A stretch of DNA of 64,000 nt from NCBI GenBank assembly GCA_937960785.1, contig CALGOZ010000115.1:1-64000 (forward strand). The letters run 5' to 3'. The notes below the pieces were generated by a model. It was not told the DNA's origin. It did no database searches and saw only the letters and a list, made by a program, of their open reading frames with translations. This DNA is from an uncultured Pseudogracilibacillus sp. (GTDB lineage Bacteria; Bacillota; Bacilli; Bacillales; Amphibacillaceae). This document shows, piece after piece, positions 9,381 through 18,272 of the stretch (positions within the stretch are counted from its first letter, which is position 1; every line of letters begins with the position of its first letter). Both the position numbers and the translations under genes were made by a program.

Positions 9381-9405
9381 AACTTGGCAAATGCCAAGTT
9401 TTTTC
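9381..9405 (+). terminator. Intrinsic terminator after the PilZ gene
   Basis: AACTTGGCA pairs with TGCCAAGTT across a 2-base spacer, and a T-run follows. Confidence 0.85.
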
Positions 9406-9485
9406 TTACAATTAAGTTAACGAAACATTATAACATCTATATTAATAAGGAAGGCCCCGGGTAAACATAGTTGGAGGCAGTATAT

Positions 9486-10181
9486 ATGGTAGCAAAACAA
9501 CGACTTAGAATTGCAATCGACGGCCCTGCAGCGGCGGGAAAAAGCACGGTTGCAAAACGTTTAGCAAAAGACTTATCTTACATTTACGTAGACACGGGAG
9601 CAATGTATCGGGCTTTAACCTTACATTGTTTACGGAATAATTTATCTTTAACAGACGAAGAAGCAGTATATAATTTATTATTAAATACGAAAATAGAGTT
9701 AAAACAGACGAACGATACTCAACGGGTCTTATTAAACGGGGAAGATGTGACCGAAGCGATTCGTTCGAACGATGTTTCACGGAAGGTTTCGATTGTTGCT
9801 AAATTAGGAGCAATTCGCAAAGAAATGCTCGCCCGTCAACGTGAGATGGCAAGCAATGGAAACGTAATAATGGATGGAAGGGATATAGGAACGAATGTTT
9901 TGCCCGACGCAGAGGTGAAATTTTATTTAATTGCATCGGTCGATGAACGAGCAAAACGTCGCTATGAAGAGAATATCAAAAAGGGAATCCCAACGACTTT
10001 AGAACAGCTTAAAAAAGAAATAGCTGAAAGGGATCGACGAGATATGGAAAGGGAACATGCCCCATTAAAACGAGCAGAAGATGCCATTGCAATCGATACA
10101 ACATCGCTATCGATTGAGGAAGTTGTATCACAAATGTTAAAGCATGTGAACAAAGTACGAAATTTTCGTGAAGAGTCGTAA
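9486..10181 (+). CDS. cmk: Cytidylate kinase
   Basis: This 231-residue P-loop nucleoside monophosphate kinase phosphorylates CMP and dCMP. The N-terminus carries the Walker A GPAAAGKST, followed by YVDTGAMYRALT (substrate site). MDGRDIGTNVLPDAEVKFYLIA and the lid region ERAKRRYEE are typical of Cmk. ATG 9486 lies 8 bases after GGAGG; the upstream in-frame TTG at 9471 overlaps that site and is not the start. Confidence 0.95.
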   Translation: MVAKQRLRIAIDGPAAAGKSTVAKRLAKDLSYIYVDTGAMYRALTLHCLRNNLSLTDEEAVYNLLLNTKIELKQTNDTQRVLLNGEDVTEAIRSNDVSRKVSIVAKLGAIRKEMLARQREMASNGNVIMDGRDIGTNVLPDAEVKFYLIASVDERAKRRYEENIKKGIPTTLEQLKKEIAERDRRDMEREHAPLKRAEDAIAIDTTSLSIEEVVSQMLKHVNKVRNFREES

Positions 10182-10229
10182 AATAATTAAAGATAACACT
10201 TGACAAATTTGCCTAATTGTTAGAAGTTA

Positions 10230-10256
10230 TTAACATATACAATTTCATGGTATAAT
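10230..10256 (+). promoter_or_regulatory. Sigma-A promoter with extended -10 for ypfD
   Basis: TATAAT at 10251-10256 is preceded by TGG (extended -10). The best -35 is TTAACA at 10230-10235 with a short 15-base spacer. A TTGACA at 10200-10205 is too far upstream to pair with this -10. Confidence 0.6.
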
Positions 10257-10319
10257 GACATTAATAACATTTTTATATGTAATTTGGTTTCAAATAGGTC
10301 TTAGGAGTGGTGAATACGT

Positions 10320-11447
10320 ATGGTAGAATCTAACAACGAATTACAAGTAGGAAATATTATAACAGGGACAATCGTAAAAATTGACGAAAAGCAAGTATTT
10401 GTCGACATCGGGCATAAATCGGAAGGAATTATACCAATTAGCGAATTATCAAACCTTCATGTCGAAAATGCTGCAGATGTCGTTGATGATGGCCAGGAAC
10501 TCGAACTAATGGTGAAAAAGATTGAAGATGAAGAAGTAATTTTATCAAAAAAAATGGTTGATGCGGAAAAAGCGTGGGGAGATTTACAAGAAAAACTCGA
10601 TAATGATGAAACTTTCGAAACTACAGTAAAAGAAATCGTAAAAGGTGGACTCGTTGTCGATGTTGGTTTACGAGGCTTTATTCCAGCATCATTAGTTGAA
10701 ACATATTATGTAGAGGACTTTTCCGATTATCAAGATAAAACGTTAACAGTAAAAGTTGTCGACTTAGATCGCGAACAAAATCGTGTGATCCTATCTCATC
10801 GTGCTGTCGTAGAGGAAGAAGAAGCGAAAAAACGCCAAGAAGTACTCCAGTCTCTTGAAGCTGGACAAGTCGTTGACGGTACGGTGCAACGAATTACAGA
10901 TTTCGGTGCTTTTGTCGATATCGGTGGTGTAGATGGACTCGTTCATATTTCGGAATTAGCCCATACACACGTTGAAAAGGTCACAGATGTATTATCTGAA
11001 GGTCAAGAGATTCAAGTAGAAGTCCTCTCGGTTGATGAAGAGAACGAACGAATTTCCTTATCTTATAAGAATACGTTACCAGGGCCTTGGGAAGGAATCG
11101 AAGAGCGAATTAAAGAAGGGGACGTTATCGAAGGTACGGTAAAACGTCTCGTCGATTTTGGAGCATTTGTAGAAATTGAACCAGGTGTTGAAGGACTTGT
11201 TCATATTTCTCAAATTGCAAACCGCCACATTGGAACACCGGATGAAGTGCTTGATGTAAACCAAAAAATTGAAGCGAAAGTATTAAGTGTTAGTGAAGAA
11301 GAAGAACGTATCTCACTTAGCATTAAAGAAGTAGCTGCGGATACGGAAGAGGAAGAGGCAGTAGCTTCTTATGAACACGAAGAAGGAGCTTCTGGATTCT
11401 CAATTAGCGATATGATTGGTGATGAATTAAATAAATTAAAAGATTAA
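10320..11447 (+). CDS. ypfD: S1 RNA-binding domain protein (30S ribosomal protein S1 homologue)
   Basis: This 375-residue protein has four S1 (OB-fold) repeats, at about residues 10-75, 95-162, 180-248 and 265-333. Repeats 3 and 4 carry near-identical VDGLVHISEL and VEGLVHISQI elements. Low-GC Gram-positive YpfD has four repeats instead of the six of E. coli S1. It binds RNA and may associate with the ribosome, but its role in translation initiation is less central than in E. coli. The acidic tail ends in MIGDELNKLKD. It follows cmk, an order conserved in most bacteria. Confidence 0.9.
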   Translation: MVESNNELQVGNIITGTIVKIDEKQVFVDIGHKSEGIIPISELSNLHVENAADVVDDGQELELMVKKIEDEEVILSKKMVDAEKAWGDLQEKLDNDETFETTVKEIVKGGLVVDVGLRGFIPASLVETYYVEDFSDYQDKTLTVKVVDLDREQNRVILSHRAVVEEEEAKKRQEVLQSLEAGQVVDGTVQRITDFGAFVDIGGVDGLVHISELAHTHVEKVTDVLSEGQEIQVEVLSVDEENERISLSYKNTLPGPWEGIEERIKEGDVIEGTVKRLVDFGAFVEIEPGVEGLVHISQIANRHIGTPDEVLDVNQKIEAKVLSVSEEEERISLSIKEVAADTEEEEAVASYEHEEGASGFSISDMIGDELNKLKD

Positions 11448-11470
11448 CGTCCAATTCAGACGTTACAGAT

Positions 11471-11545
11471 AAAAAGACTAGGGGAACGATGAATTATGGG
11501 GATGCTTTTTATAGTATTCACCACTCACTTCTCCCTAGTCTTTTT
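11471..11545 (+). terminator. Long-loop hairpin terminator after ypfD
   Basis: A perfect 13-base stem (AAAAAGACTAGGG at 11471-11483, CCCTAGTCTTTTT at 11533-11545) encloses a loop of about 49 bases. It ends in five Ts that are part of the stem. Confidence 0.65.
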
Positions 11546-11611
11546 ATGTATCGTTTAAGAATGAAAGATTTTATTCATACTACTAATAAAATGTTTATTG
11601 GAATGAGTAGT

Positions 11612-12199
11612 ATGAAGGAATTGTTTTTCTTTTTTTGGTTTAGTTGGTTCTTTGTTATTATCGTCGTATTTTTTATGGAAAAAGGTTTTGAGCAAAGGTT
11701 GTTTCTTCTTTCCTTGTTAGGAATAATGATTTGTAAAAATCTCCAAGTATCAATCGGCCATCTTATTTCTATGTCCTTAAGCTTTATTCTTTTATTGTTT
11801 TGTACACTTTTATATTTCGCATTTTTACGGTTAGGACTTTATCATTTCTTCGCAACGTATATCGTTATTTTTACATACGTTGGAATTTTATTGTGGTATA
11901 AAGTAAGTCCAGCATCTTTTATAGTTCAACCAAATGTCCTGATCCCAATTGCTAGTGTTAGTATAACGGTTTTTTTGCATCGTACTTTTCCTATCCAACG
12001 TGCAACGCTAATGTTAGGGTTCGTTTTAGGACAATTGTTGTTTCATTTAATTTTAAGGAGTTATCACTTGGAGGTAAGACTTCAGGATGAATCGTTTTTT
12101 ATTTTATTTTATGTTAGTTTGTTGATACTACTCGTAATTCAAGGGTTTATTCGGTCGGTCTCATTAATAAGAAGGAGACTATCTTCTGCAGGAAGGTGA
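11612..12199 (+). CDS. yphA: YphA-like integral membrane protein
   Basis: This protein of about 195 residues is almost wholly hydrophobic, with roughly six membrane helices starting at KELFFFFWFSWFFVIIVVFF. Function is unknown; the name rests on position between ypfD and der and on the membrane topology. The frame is open from 11489, but that stretch overlaps the ypfD terminator and encodes a polar leader. ATG 11612, after a weak GGAATGA site, places the first helix at the N-terminus. ATGs at 11546, 11591 and 11603 are alternatives, so the start is uncertain. Confidence 0.6.
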   Translation: MKELFFFFWFSWFFVIIVVFFMEKGFEQRLFLLSLLGIMICKNLQVSIGHLISMSLSFILLLFCTLLYFAFLRLGLYHFFATYIVIFTYVGILLWYKVSPASFIVQPNVLIPIASVSITVFLHRTFPIQRATLMLGFVLGQLLFHLILRSYHLEVRLQDESFFILFYVSLLILLVIQGFIRSVSLIRRRLSSAGR

Positions 12200-12270
12200 A
12201 AGGTATTCATTATTGTACTAATCGTTAATGTTTGTTAAAATATGTAGAGATTTCAAACAAAAAGGTGATC

Positions 12271-12300
12271 ATGAAAAAGAAAGGTTGTGTCCTTTCATGA
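12271..12300 (+). CDS. Nine-codon leader reading frame ending on the der start
   Basis: ATG 12271 opens a frame encoding MKKKGCVLS. Its TGA (12298-12300) overlaps the der ATG (12297-12299). It is preceded directly by AAAGGTGATC, which matches the 16S anti-Shine-Dalgarno complement better than anything upstream of der itself. Ribosomes ending here would be placed on the der start, so it could serve translational coupling. It is too short for a homology test. Confidence 0.4.
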   Translation: MKKKGCVLS

Positions 12301-13607
12301 CAAAAGCTCACGTTGCAATTGTCGGACGTCCAAACGTAGGAAAATCAACAATTTTTAATCGACTAGTCGGTGAACGTATTTCGATTGTCGAAGATACACC
12401 AGGGGTAACACGCGATCGAATATATGCAGAAGCCGAGTGGCTAACAACGACTTTTAATGTCATCGATACGGGTGGGATTGAGACATCGGACGAACCTCTA
12501 ATGACAAAAGTCCGCCACCAAGCAGAAATTGCGATCGACGAAGCAGATGTAATTATTTTTGTCGTAAATGGAGTAGAAGGAATTACGCCGACGGATGAGG
12601 AAGTTGCAAATATTTTATATCAGTCGAAAAAGCCGGTCGTATTAGCAGTAAATAAAATCGACCATCCTGAACGTCACGATTTAGTTTATGAATTTTATGC
12701 TTTGGGATTCGGTACACCTTATCCGGTTTCGGGTGCCCATGGAATAGGTATAGGTGACTTACTCGATGAAGTAGTTCGTCATTTCCCTGATAAAGATGAC
12801 GAAGTACAGGATGAAGAAACGATATATTTTAGTGTAATTGGTCGACCAAATGTCGGGAAATCTTCCCTCGTTAATGCTATCTTGAATGAAGAGCGGGTAA
12901 TCGTAAGTGAACAAGAAGGAACGACTCGTGATGCAATTGATACAGCCTTTGAGAAAGATGACCAAGATTATGTCATTATCGATACGGCTGGTATTCGTAA
13001 AAGAGGAAGAGTCTATGAAGCGACAGAAAAATATAGTGTTCTTCGAGCGTTAAAAGCGATTGATCGTTCCGATGTTGCTTTACTTGTACTTGATGCTGAA
13101 ACCGGAATACGTGAACAAGATAAAACAATTGCCGGCTATGCGTTAGATGCTGGAAAAGCAATCATAATTGTCGTCAATAAATGGGATGTAGTCGATTCAA
13201 AAGAGATGACAATGGAACAGTTCGAAATGGAAATTCGTCAACAGTTTCAATTCCTTTCTTTCGCTCCGATTGTCTTCTTATCAGCCAAAACAAAACGGCG
13301 TCTACAACGACTTCTCCCAGTTGTAAAATTAGTAAGTGAAAATCATGCAAAACGAATCGCAACGAACGTATTAAATGATGTGATTATGGATGCATTAGCT
13401 ATCCATCCGTTACCGACGATTAAAGGACAACGATTGAAGGTGTATTATATAACTCAAGTAGCGGTTAAACCACCTACTTTCGTTGTGTTTGTTAACAACC
13501 CTGATTTAATGCACTTTACTTTTAAACGATTTTTAGAAAATCAAATTCGTGAAGCGTTTGGTTTTTCTGGAACGCCAATTCATATCGTCGCAAGAAAGAG
13601 GAAGTAG
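12297..13607 (+). CDS. der: Ribosome biogenesis GTPase Der (EngA)
   Basis: This essential GTPase with two tandem G domains acts in 50S subunit maturation. G domain 1 begins GRPNVGKSTIFN (about residue 10) with DTPGVTRDR and DTGG; G domain 2 begins GRPNVGKSSLVN (about residue 183) with EGTTRDAIDT and DTAGIRKRG. A C-terminal KH-like domain ends the protein. ATG 12297 gives 436 residues, exactly the B. subtilis length. The frame is open back to 12228, but those codons are not Der-like. Its own ribosome site is weak (AAAGG, 12 bases away). Confidence 0.96.
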   Translation: MTKAHVAIVGRPNVGKSTIFNRLVGERISIVEDTPGVTRDRIYAEAEWLTTTFNVIDTGGIETSDEPLMTKVRHQAEIAIDEADVIIFVVNGVEGITPTDEEVANILYQSKKPVVLAVNKIDHPERHDLVYEFYALGFGTPYPVSGAHGIGIGDLLDEVVRHFPDKDDEVQDEETIYFSVIGRPNVGKSSLVNAILNEERVIVSEQEGTTRDAIDTAFEKDDQDYVIIDTAGIRKRGRVYEATEKYSVLRALKAIDRSDVALLVLDAETGIREQDKTIAGYALDAGKAIIIVVNKWDVVDSKEMTMEQFEMEIRQQFQFLSFAPIVFLSAKTKRRLQRLLPVVKLVSENHAKRIATNVLNDVIMDALAIHPLPTIKGQRLKVYYITQVAVKPPTFVVFVNNPDLMHFTFKRFLENQIREAFGFSGTPIHIVARKRK

Positions 13608-13619
13608 AGGAGGTAAACA

Positions 13620-14636
13620 GTGAAAAAAATTGCCGTATTAGGAGCTGGTAGCTGGGGAACAGCCTTAAGTATCGTATTAGCTGATAACGACTATGACGTA
13701 CGTTTATGGTCACATCGAGAAGATCAAGTAAATGAAATTAATGAAACGAATCGCAACGCTCGTTACTTAGATGTCGATCTTCCGGCATCGATTAAAGCTT
13801 ATGCAGAGATTAAAGAAGCTGTTCAAGGAGTAGAAGCAGTTTTAATTGTTGTTCCTTCAAGTGCAATGAGGGAAGTGATGAAAAAGTTACGTCCATACAT
13901 AGCTAAAGATACGTTATTAATTCATGCTTCAAAAGGGGTAGAGCCTGATACGCTAAAACGAATTTCGGAAGTAATTTTGGAAGAGGTTCCTTCCTATGAA
14001 AAAGAACGAATCGTTGTCTTATCTGGTCCAAGCCATGCAGAAGAAGTTGCCTTCCGTTTGCCAACGACCGTAACCGTTGCGGCGGAAAATATTGTTTACG
14101 CCCAACAGGCTCAAAATATTTTTATGAACGATGATTTCCGAGTCTATACGAGTACCGACGTAATCGGTGTCGAATTAGGCGGAGCATTAAAAAACATTAT
14201 CGCTTTAGGAGCAGGAATTTTGGATGGTTTACAATTTGGCGATAATGCAAAAGCCGCTTTAATCACTCGGGGTCTTGCAGAAATTACTCGTCTTGCTACA
14301 GCGATGGGAGCAAATCCGTTAACCTTTTTAGGATTGTGTGGAGTCGGTGATTTAATCGTGACATCGACAAGTACCCATAGTCGAAATTGGCGAGCCGGGA
14401 ACTTATTAGGTCAAGGAAAAAAATTAGACGATATTTTAAAAGAGATGAATATGGTTGTCGAAGGAGTCCGAACGACTAAAGCTGCTTATCAATTAAGTAA
14501 AAGATATGACGTAGAAATGCCGATTACAGAGGGACTGTATGCAGTCTTATTTAAAGAAAAAGATCCAGAAGCGGTCGTTCAACAATTAATGAATCGGGAA
14601 AAGCGAAAAGAACTAGATAATTTAAAGACGATGTAG
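13620..14636 (+). CDS. gpsA: NAD(P)-dependent glycerol-3-phosphate dehydrogenase
   Basis: This 338-residue cytoplasmic enzyme reduces dihydroxyacetone phosphate to sn-glycerol 3-phosphate for phospholipid synthesis. It has the N-terminal Rossmann motif GAGSWGTALS, then HASKGVEP, LSGPSHAEEV and GALKNIIALGAGILDG (containing the catalytic lysine), and TRGLAEITRL. The start is GTG after a strong GGAGGT. It lies 12 bases after der, so it is probably cotranscribed. Confidence 0.96.
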   Translation: MKKIAVLGAGSWGTALSIVLADNDYDVRLWSHREDQVNEINETNRNARYLDVDLPASIKAYAEIKEAVQGVEAVLIVVPSSAMREVMKKLRPYIAKDTLLIHASKGVEPDTLKRISEVILEEVPSYEKERIVVLSGPSHAEEVAFRLPTTVTVAAENIVYAQQAQNIFMNDDFRVYTSTDVIGVELGGALKNIIALGAGILDGLQFGDNAKAALITRGLAEITRLATAMGANPLTFLGLCGVGDLIVTSTSTHSRNWRAGNLLGQGKKLDDILKEMNMVVEGVRTTKAAYQLSKRYDVEMPITEGLYAVLFKEKDPEAVVQQLMNREKRKELDNLKTM

Positions 14637-14875
14637 GCAACTAACAAAAGAAGATAAGTGGCATATACTAATGTTGATTGTTGCTAAAGACAATTTTGCT
14701 ATCTAATAGTTTATTAGGTAAAGTAATGAGAGCTTCAAATATATAATCAATAGAAGTTTTCAATGAAATATGACCGAATGTAGGCAAGTGAATATACAAA
14801 CGGTCTTATGTAAGCATAAACTAAAGCGCAAGAGTAATCTCTTTTTGAGATGCATTTGGGTATTGTTTAGTCGAA
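14637..14875. other. Gene-free stretch after gpsA
   Basis: About 240 bases without a credible reading frame, RNA gene or repeat. It is AT-rich with many stops in all frames. I see nothing functional apart from the terminator at its right end. Confidence 0.6.
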
Positions 14876-14910
14876 TCTAGAGTGTCGAAAAGGCACTCTA
14901 GATTTTATTT
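14876..14910 (+). terminator. Intrinsic terminator
   Basis: TCTAGAGTG pairs with CACTCTAGA around a 9-base loop, followed by TTTTATTTT. It lies 240 bases after gpsA. Confidence 0.85.
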
Positions 14911-14963
14911 TGTATATCCGAGGCGCAATATATTTCAATCTAATATATATATGAAAATAACTA

Positions 14964-14972
14964 TGTTATAAT
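14964..14972 (+). promoter_or_regulatory. Putative extended -10 promoter for yphE-yphF
   Basis: TGTTATAAT gives TGn plus TATAAT (14967-14972), 40 bases before the yphE start. No clear -35 is present. Confidence 0.5.
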
Positions 14973-15012
14973 TACTCACGAAAATAATTTTATAAATTTA
15001 GAGGTGAAATCG

Positions 15013-15210
15013 TTGACTCCAGCAGAAGTAAAAGAAATAATTTCTTTCGTTGGGATTGGTCTTCTTATTCTAGCGATTGCATTAATTACGTTAAGTCGTA
15101 AAAAATTGTCTGGAATTTTTCGTTTAATAGTATCATTTTTAGCGTATATTAGTTTGATTATTGGTGGACTTATCGTCGTTTTTATCGTTATTAGCGGCCC
15201 GACGGGTTAG
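15013..15210 (+). CDS. yphE: YphE-like small membrane protein (DUF2768 type)
   Basis: This 65-residue protein has two transmembrane helices (about residues 10-30 and 40-60) joined by a short basic loop (SRKKLSGIFR). Function unknown. TTG 15013 lies 6 bases after GAGGTG; the GTG at 15004 belongs to that ribosome site. Position between gpsA and yphF/spoIVA matches B. subtilis yphE. Confidence 0.75.
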   Translation: MTPAEVKEIISFVGIGLLILAIALITLSRKKLSGIFRLIVSFLAYISLIIGGLIVVFIVISGPTG

Positions 15211-15223
15211 GAGGACTTACTAA

Positions 15224-15937
15224 ATGAAACGTACTATCCCACTAATTTTTATAAGTTTATTATTACTAATTGTAAGTGGTTGTTTATATCCGCAATCAGA
15301 GTTAGCAAAACATCAGGAGCCCCAGGAAGAGCAATTGCAAAGGGTTCAAGAAGCAGTATTACAATATAAAGAACAGACAAACGGCTTAATGCCAATTCAT
15401 ACAACAGAGAACGATGTACCACGTTATGAGAAATATATTATCGATTTTACAACTTTGAGAGATGCCCAATTACTTAATGAAATCCCGGGAACGGCTTTTG
15501 AAAATGGAGGATATTATCAATATGTTATCATTACGCCTGAAGAGGATCCACGAGTGAAATTAATCGATTTACGTATTACAGAAAAGCTCCGGGAAGTAAA
15601 TGTGAAACTTGATATATATCGTCAAAAACATTTATATCCACCCTACGGTGAACAAATCGCACCAGATATTTATCAACTAAATTATGAAAAACTCGGATTA
15701 AAGGAAGAGCCAATAGTTGTTAGCCCTTATTCAAACGAACAGCTACCAATTTTAATTACAACAGAAGGACAGCTTATCGTCGATTATCGTCTCGATTTGC
15801 AATTGGCAATAGAAGAGTATGGTGTTGATGAAAGTTCAGAAGATATACGCTACATATTAGAAGATAATTATCCTTTTGTACCGGCTTATTCCGTTCCTTA
15901 TATCGTTGAAGATGGAGAGCCGATTTTCAATCCGTAA
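15224..15937 (+). CDS. yphF: YphF-like lipoprotein
   Basis: This 237-residue protein begins with a lipoprotein signal: basic MKRT, hydrophobic core, then lipobox VSGC with the lipidated cysteine at residue 20. The mature part is hydrophilic and has no enzyme motif I recognise. Function is unknown; location before spoIVA has led others to suspect a sporulation role. It starts 13 bases after yphE with a GGAGG site. Confidence 0.75.
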   Translation: MKRTIPLIFISLLLLIVSGCLYPQSELAKHQEPQEEQLQRVQEAVLQYKEQTNGLMPIHTTENDVPRYEKYIIDFTTLRDAQLLNEIPGTAFENGGYYQYVIITPEEDPRVKLIDLRITEKLREVNVKLDIYRQKHLYPPYGEQIAPDIYQLNYEKLGLKEEPIVVSPYSNEQLPILITTEGQLIVDYRLDLQLAIEEYGVDESSEDIRYILEDNYPFVPAYSVPYIVEDGEPIFNP

Positions 15938-15956
15938 AAGCTTTATACTCTATTGT

Positions 15957-15992
15957 AAAGAACTGAATCGTATTACGATTCGGTTCTTTTTT
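15957..15992 (+). terminator. Intrinsic terminator after yphF
   Basis: A 14-base stem (AAAGAACTGAATCG with CGATTCGGTTCTTT, one G-T pair) has a 5-base loop and a T-run. Confidence 0.9.
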
Positions 15993-16048
15993 ATGTGTTG
16001 AATATTTTCATAAATAATAAGTCTATACAATTGTTTTTAAATTTATTT

Positions 16049-16078
16049 GCATATTTTAATCGGACAACATCATACAAT
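16049..16078 (+). promoter_or_regulatory. Sigma-E promoter of spoIVA
   Basis: GCATATT (16049-16055) and CATACAAT (16071-16078) match the sigma-E -35 and -10 consensus almost perfectly, with a 15-base spacer. This fits the known mother-cell expression of spoIVA. Confidence 0.85.
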
Positions 16079-16141
16079 AGTAGCAATGTATAGGAATATT
16101 TTGACGGGCAGTTGCTTACATATCAATGAGGAGGGATTTTG

Positions 16142-17620
16142 TTGGATCGAATTGATATCTTTAAAGATATTTCAAAGCGAACGAATGGGGATGTATACTT
16201 AGGAATTGTCGGTGCGGTTCGTACAGGTAAATCGACGTTTATTAAACGATTTATGGAGCTAGTCGTTTTACCAAATATTAAAGAGGAGCACGAACGTGTA
16301 CGCGCCCTTGATGAACTACCCCAAAGTGCAGCAGGTAAGACGATTATGACGACTGAACCAAAATTTGTACCGAATCAAGCTGTTACAATTGATATTGAAG
16401 AAGGTGTAGAAGTAAACGTACGACTCGTTGATTGTGTCGGTTATGCCGTAGAAGGGGCAAAAGGTTTCGAAGACGAAAGTGGTCCTCGGATGGTGCATAC
16501 ACCTTGGTATGATGAACCGATTCCTTTTCATGATGCAGCCGAGATTGGAACACGAAAAGTCGTACAAGAACATTCGACAATTGGAATTGTGATTACTACC
16601 GATGGAACGATTGGTGAAATTCCAAGAAGCCACTATGTAGAAGCGGAACAAAAAGTAATCGAAGAGTTAAAAGAGGTTGGAAAGCCGTTTATCGTAATTG
16701 TTAACTCTGCCCGGCCGACGGATCAAGAAACTGAATTACTTCGTCAACATTTGAAGGAAGAGCATGACGTTCCGGTATTAGCAATGAGTGTCGAGACAAT
16801 GACGGAACACGACGTATTGAATGTATTGCGCGAAGCCTTGTATGAGTTTCCAGTCTTAGAGGTAAATGTTAATTTACCGAGTTGGGTGATGGTCTTAAAG
16901 GATGATCATTGGCTTAAACAAAGTTATGAAGAAGCCATTGAATCAACGGTTCGTAGCATTAAGCGTCTACGGGATGTAAGTTCAATCGTAAACGATTTTA
17001 CCCAATTTGAATATATCGAAGAGGCGAAAATTTCTGCCGTATTAATGGGAGAAGGTATCGCGGAAATCGATTTATATTCGCCACAATCCTTGTATGAAGA
17101 AGTATTAAAAGAAATCGTCGGTGAAAAGATTACCGGAAAAGACCATCTACTAGCCCTTATGCAGGAGTTTACCCATGCGAAGCGAGAATATGATCAAATT
17201 GCCGGTGCATTACAAATGGTAAAGCAAACAGGCTATGGAATCGCAGCTCCATCGATAGAAGATATGCAACTCGATGAACCTGAGATTATTAAACAAGGTG
17301 CCCGTTACGGCGTTCGCTTAAAAGCCGTTGCTCCATCAATTCATATGGTAAAAGTTGAAGTAGAATCAGAATTCGCACCAATTATTGGTACAGAAAAACA
17401 GAGCGAAGAACTCGTTAAATATTTAATGCAAGATTTTGAGGAAGATCCGTTATCAATTTGGAACTCTGATATTTTCGGCCGTTCCTTAAGCTCAATCGTC
17501 CGTGAAGGTATCCAAGCAAAAATTTCACTAATGCCAGAAAATGCTCGCTATAAATTAAAAGAAACATTAGAAAGAATGATTAATGAGGGTTCTGGTGGAC
17601 TCATCGCTATTATTTTATAA
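16142..17620 (+). CDS. spoIVA: Stage IV sporulation protein A, coat morphogenetic ATPase
   Basis: This mother-cell ATPase polymerises on the forespore surface and forms the base of the spore coat. At 492 residues it has the B. subtilis length. The Walker A GAVRTGKST is near residue 22, with the TRAFAC-class elements LVDCVGY and TTDGTIGEI. The C-terminus (NEGSGGLIAIIL) is highly conserved and binds the membrane/SpoVM site. TTG 16142 lies 6 bases after GAGGAGGG; TTG 16139 is a closer alternative. Sequence identity to the family is very high by eye. Confidence 0.97.
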   Translation: MDRIDIFKDISKRTNGDVYLGIVGAVRTGKSTFIKRFMELVVLPNIKEEHERVRALDELPQSAAGKTIMTTEPKFVPNQAVTIDIEEGVEVNVRLVDCVGYAVEGAKGFEDESGPRMVHTPWYDEPIPFHDAAEIGTRKVVQEHSTIGIVITTDGTIGEIPRSHYVEAEQKVIEELKEVGKPFIVIVNSARPTDQETELLRQHLKEEHDVPVLAMSVETMTEHDVLNVLREALYEFPVLEVNVNLPSWVMVLKDDHWLKQSYEEAIESTVRSIKRLRDVSSIVNDFTQFEYIEEAKISAVLMGEGIAEIDLYSPQSLYEEVLKEIVGEKITGKDHLLALMQEFTHAKREYDQIAGALQMVKQTGYGIAAPSIEDMQLDEPEIIKQGARYGVRLKAVAPSIHMVKVEVESEFAPIIGTEKQSEELVKYLMQDFEEDPLSIWNSDIFGRSLSSIVREGIQAKISLMPENARYKLKETLERMINEGSGGLIAIIL

Positions 17621-17649
17621 CAGCTGAAATATGCTGTTATTTATTTTTA
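17617..17649 (+). terminator. Intrinsic terminator after spoIVA
   Basis: ATAACAGC pairs with GCTGTTAT around an 8-base loop, followed by a T-rich tail. The stem begins inside the spoIVA stop codon. Confidence 0.8.
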
Positions 17650-17781
17650 TGAAAATGCATACACCTCCTTGAAACATCGCGTTTATTCGTTTAAGATGGA
17701 AGTATATAATTAGCTAGGACAACCGATTTCGACAAAATTTCAATTATATCGTTAAAAAGTGCACAAAATTACGATAAAGTA

Positions 17782-17810
17782 TTGAATTTTAGAACAAAGT
17801 CGGTTAATAT
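17782..17810 (+). promoter_or_regulatory. Putative sigma-A promoter of hbs
   Basis: TTGAAT (17782-17787) and TAATAT (17805-17810) are 17 bases apart, about 120 bases before hbs. The remainder of the 313-base gap between spoIVA and hbs shows no gene. Confidence 0.4.
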
Positions 17811-17933
17811 TAGCTTTATCATCAATTAATTTGCTTTTTTACGTATAAAAGCAAGACGATTGGTGAACAAATGTATATAGCTTAAGTTATGTAATGAGTA
17901 ATGCATTTCGCAAACAAAGAGGAGGTGAATGTC

Positions 17934-18209
17934 ATGAACAAAACAGACCTAGTAAATGCAGTAGCAGAAAAAACTGAGTTATCGAAGAAAGACGCTGCTA
18001 AAGCTGTCGATGCAGTATTTGAAACTGTCATGGATTCACTAAGTGAAGGTGAAAAAGTACAAATTATCGGTTTCGGTAATTTTGAAGTACGTGAACGCAA
18101 GGCTCGTAAAGGGCGTAACCCACAAACTGGAGAAGAAATTCAAATTCCAGCGAGTAAAGTTCCAGCATTCAAAGCTGGTAAAGCTCTTAGAGATGCAGTT
18201 CGCGGCTAA
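17934..18209 (+). CDS. hbs: HU-type nucleoid DNA-binding protein
   Basis: This 91-residue histone-like protein bends DNA and organises the nucleoid. It shows the full HU pattern: MNKTDLV N-terminus, GFGNFEVRERKARKGRNPQTGE (the DNA-contacting beta-arm), and the C-terminal FKAGKALRDAV helix. ATG 17934 follows GGAGGTGAA; the open frame from 17901 is leader. In B. subtilis hbs is followed by folE (mtrA) and mtrB, but here the next gene is hepS. Confidence 0.97.
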   Translation: MNKTDLVNAVAEKTELSKKDAAKAVDAVFETVMDSLSEGEKVQIIGFGNFEVRERKARKGRNPQTGEEIQIPASKVPAFKAGKALRDAVRG

Positions 18210-18232
18210 ACAGCTACATAGAGCCTCATAAA

Positions 18233-18272
18233 AGCAAAAAAGGGTACATTTATGTACTCTTTTTTATTTTGA
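18233..18272 (+). terminator. Intrinsic terminator after hbs
   Basis: AAAAAAGGGTAC pairs with GTACTCTTTTTT around ATTTAT. Confidence 0.88.

Noticed and set aside
10200..10256. A perfect TTGACA at 10200-10205 as the -35 of the ypfD promoter
   Set aside because: It is 45 bases from the TATAAT at 10251, far beyond the usable spacing. The extended -10 alone is the better explanation.
16316..16651. A 111-residue minus-strand frame inside spoIVA
   Set aside because: It is a shadow of a highly conserved gene, with no ribosome site and biased low-complexity residues.
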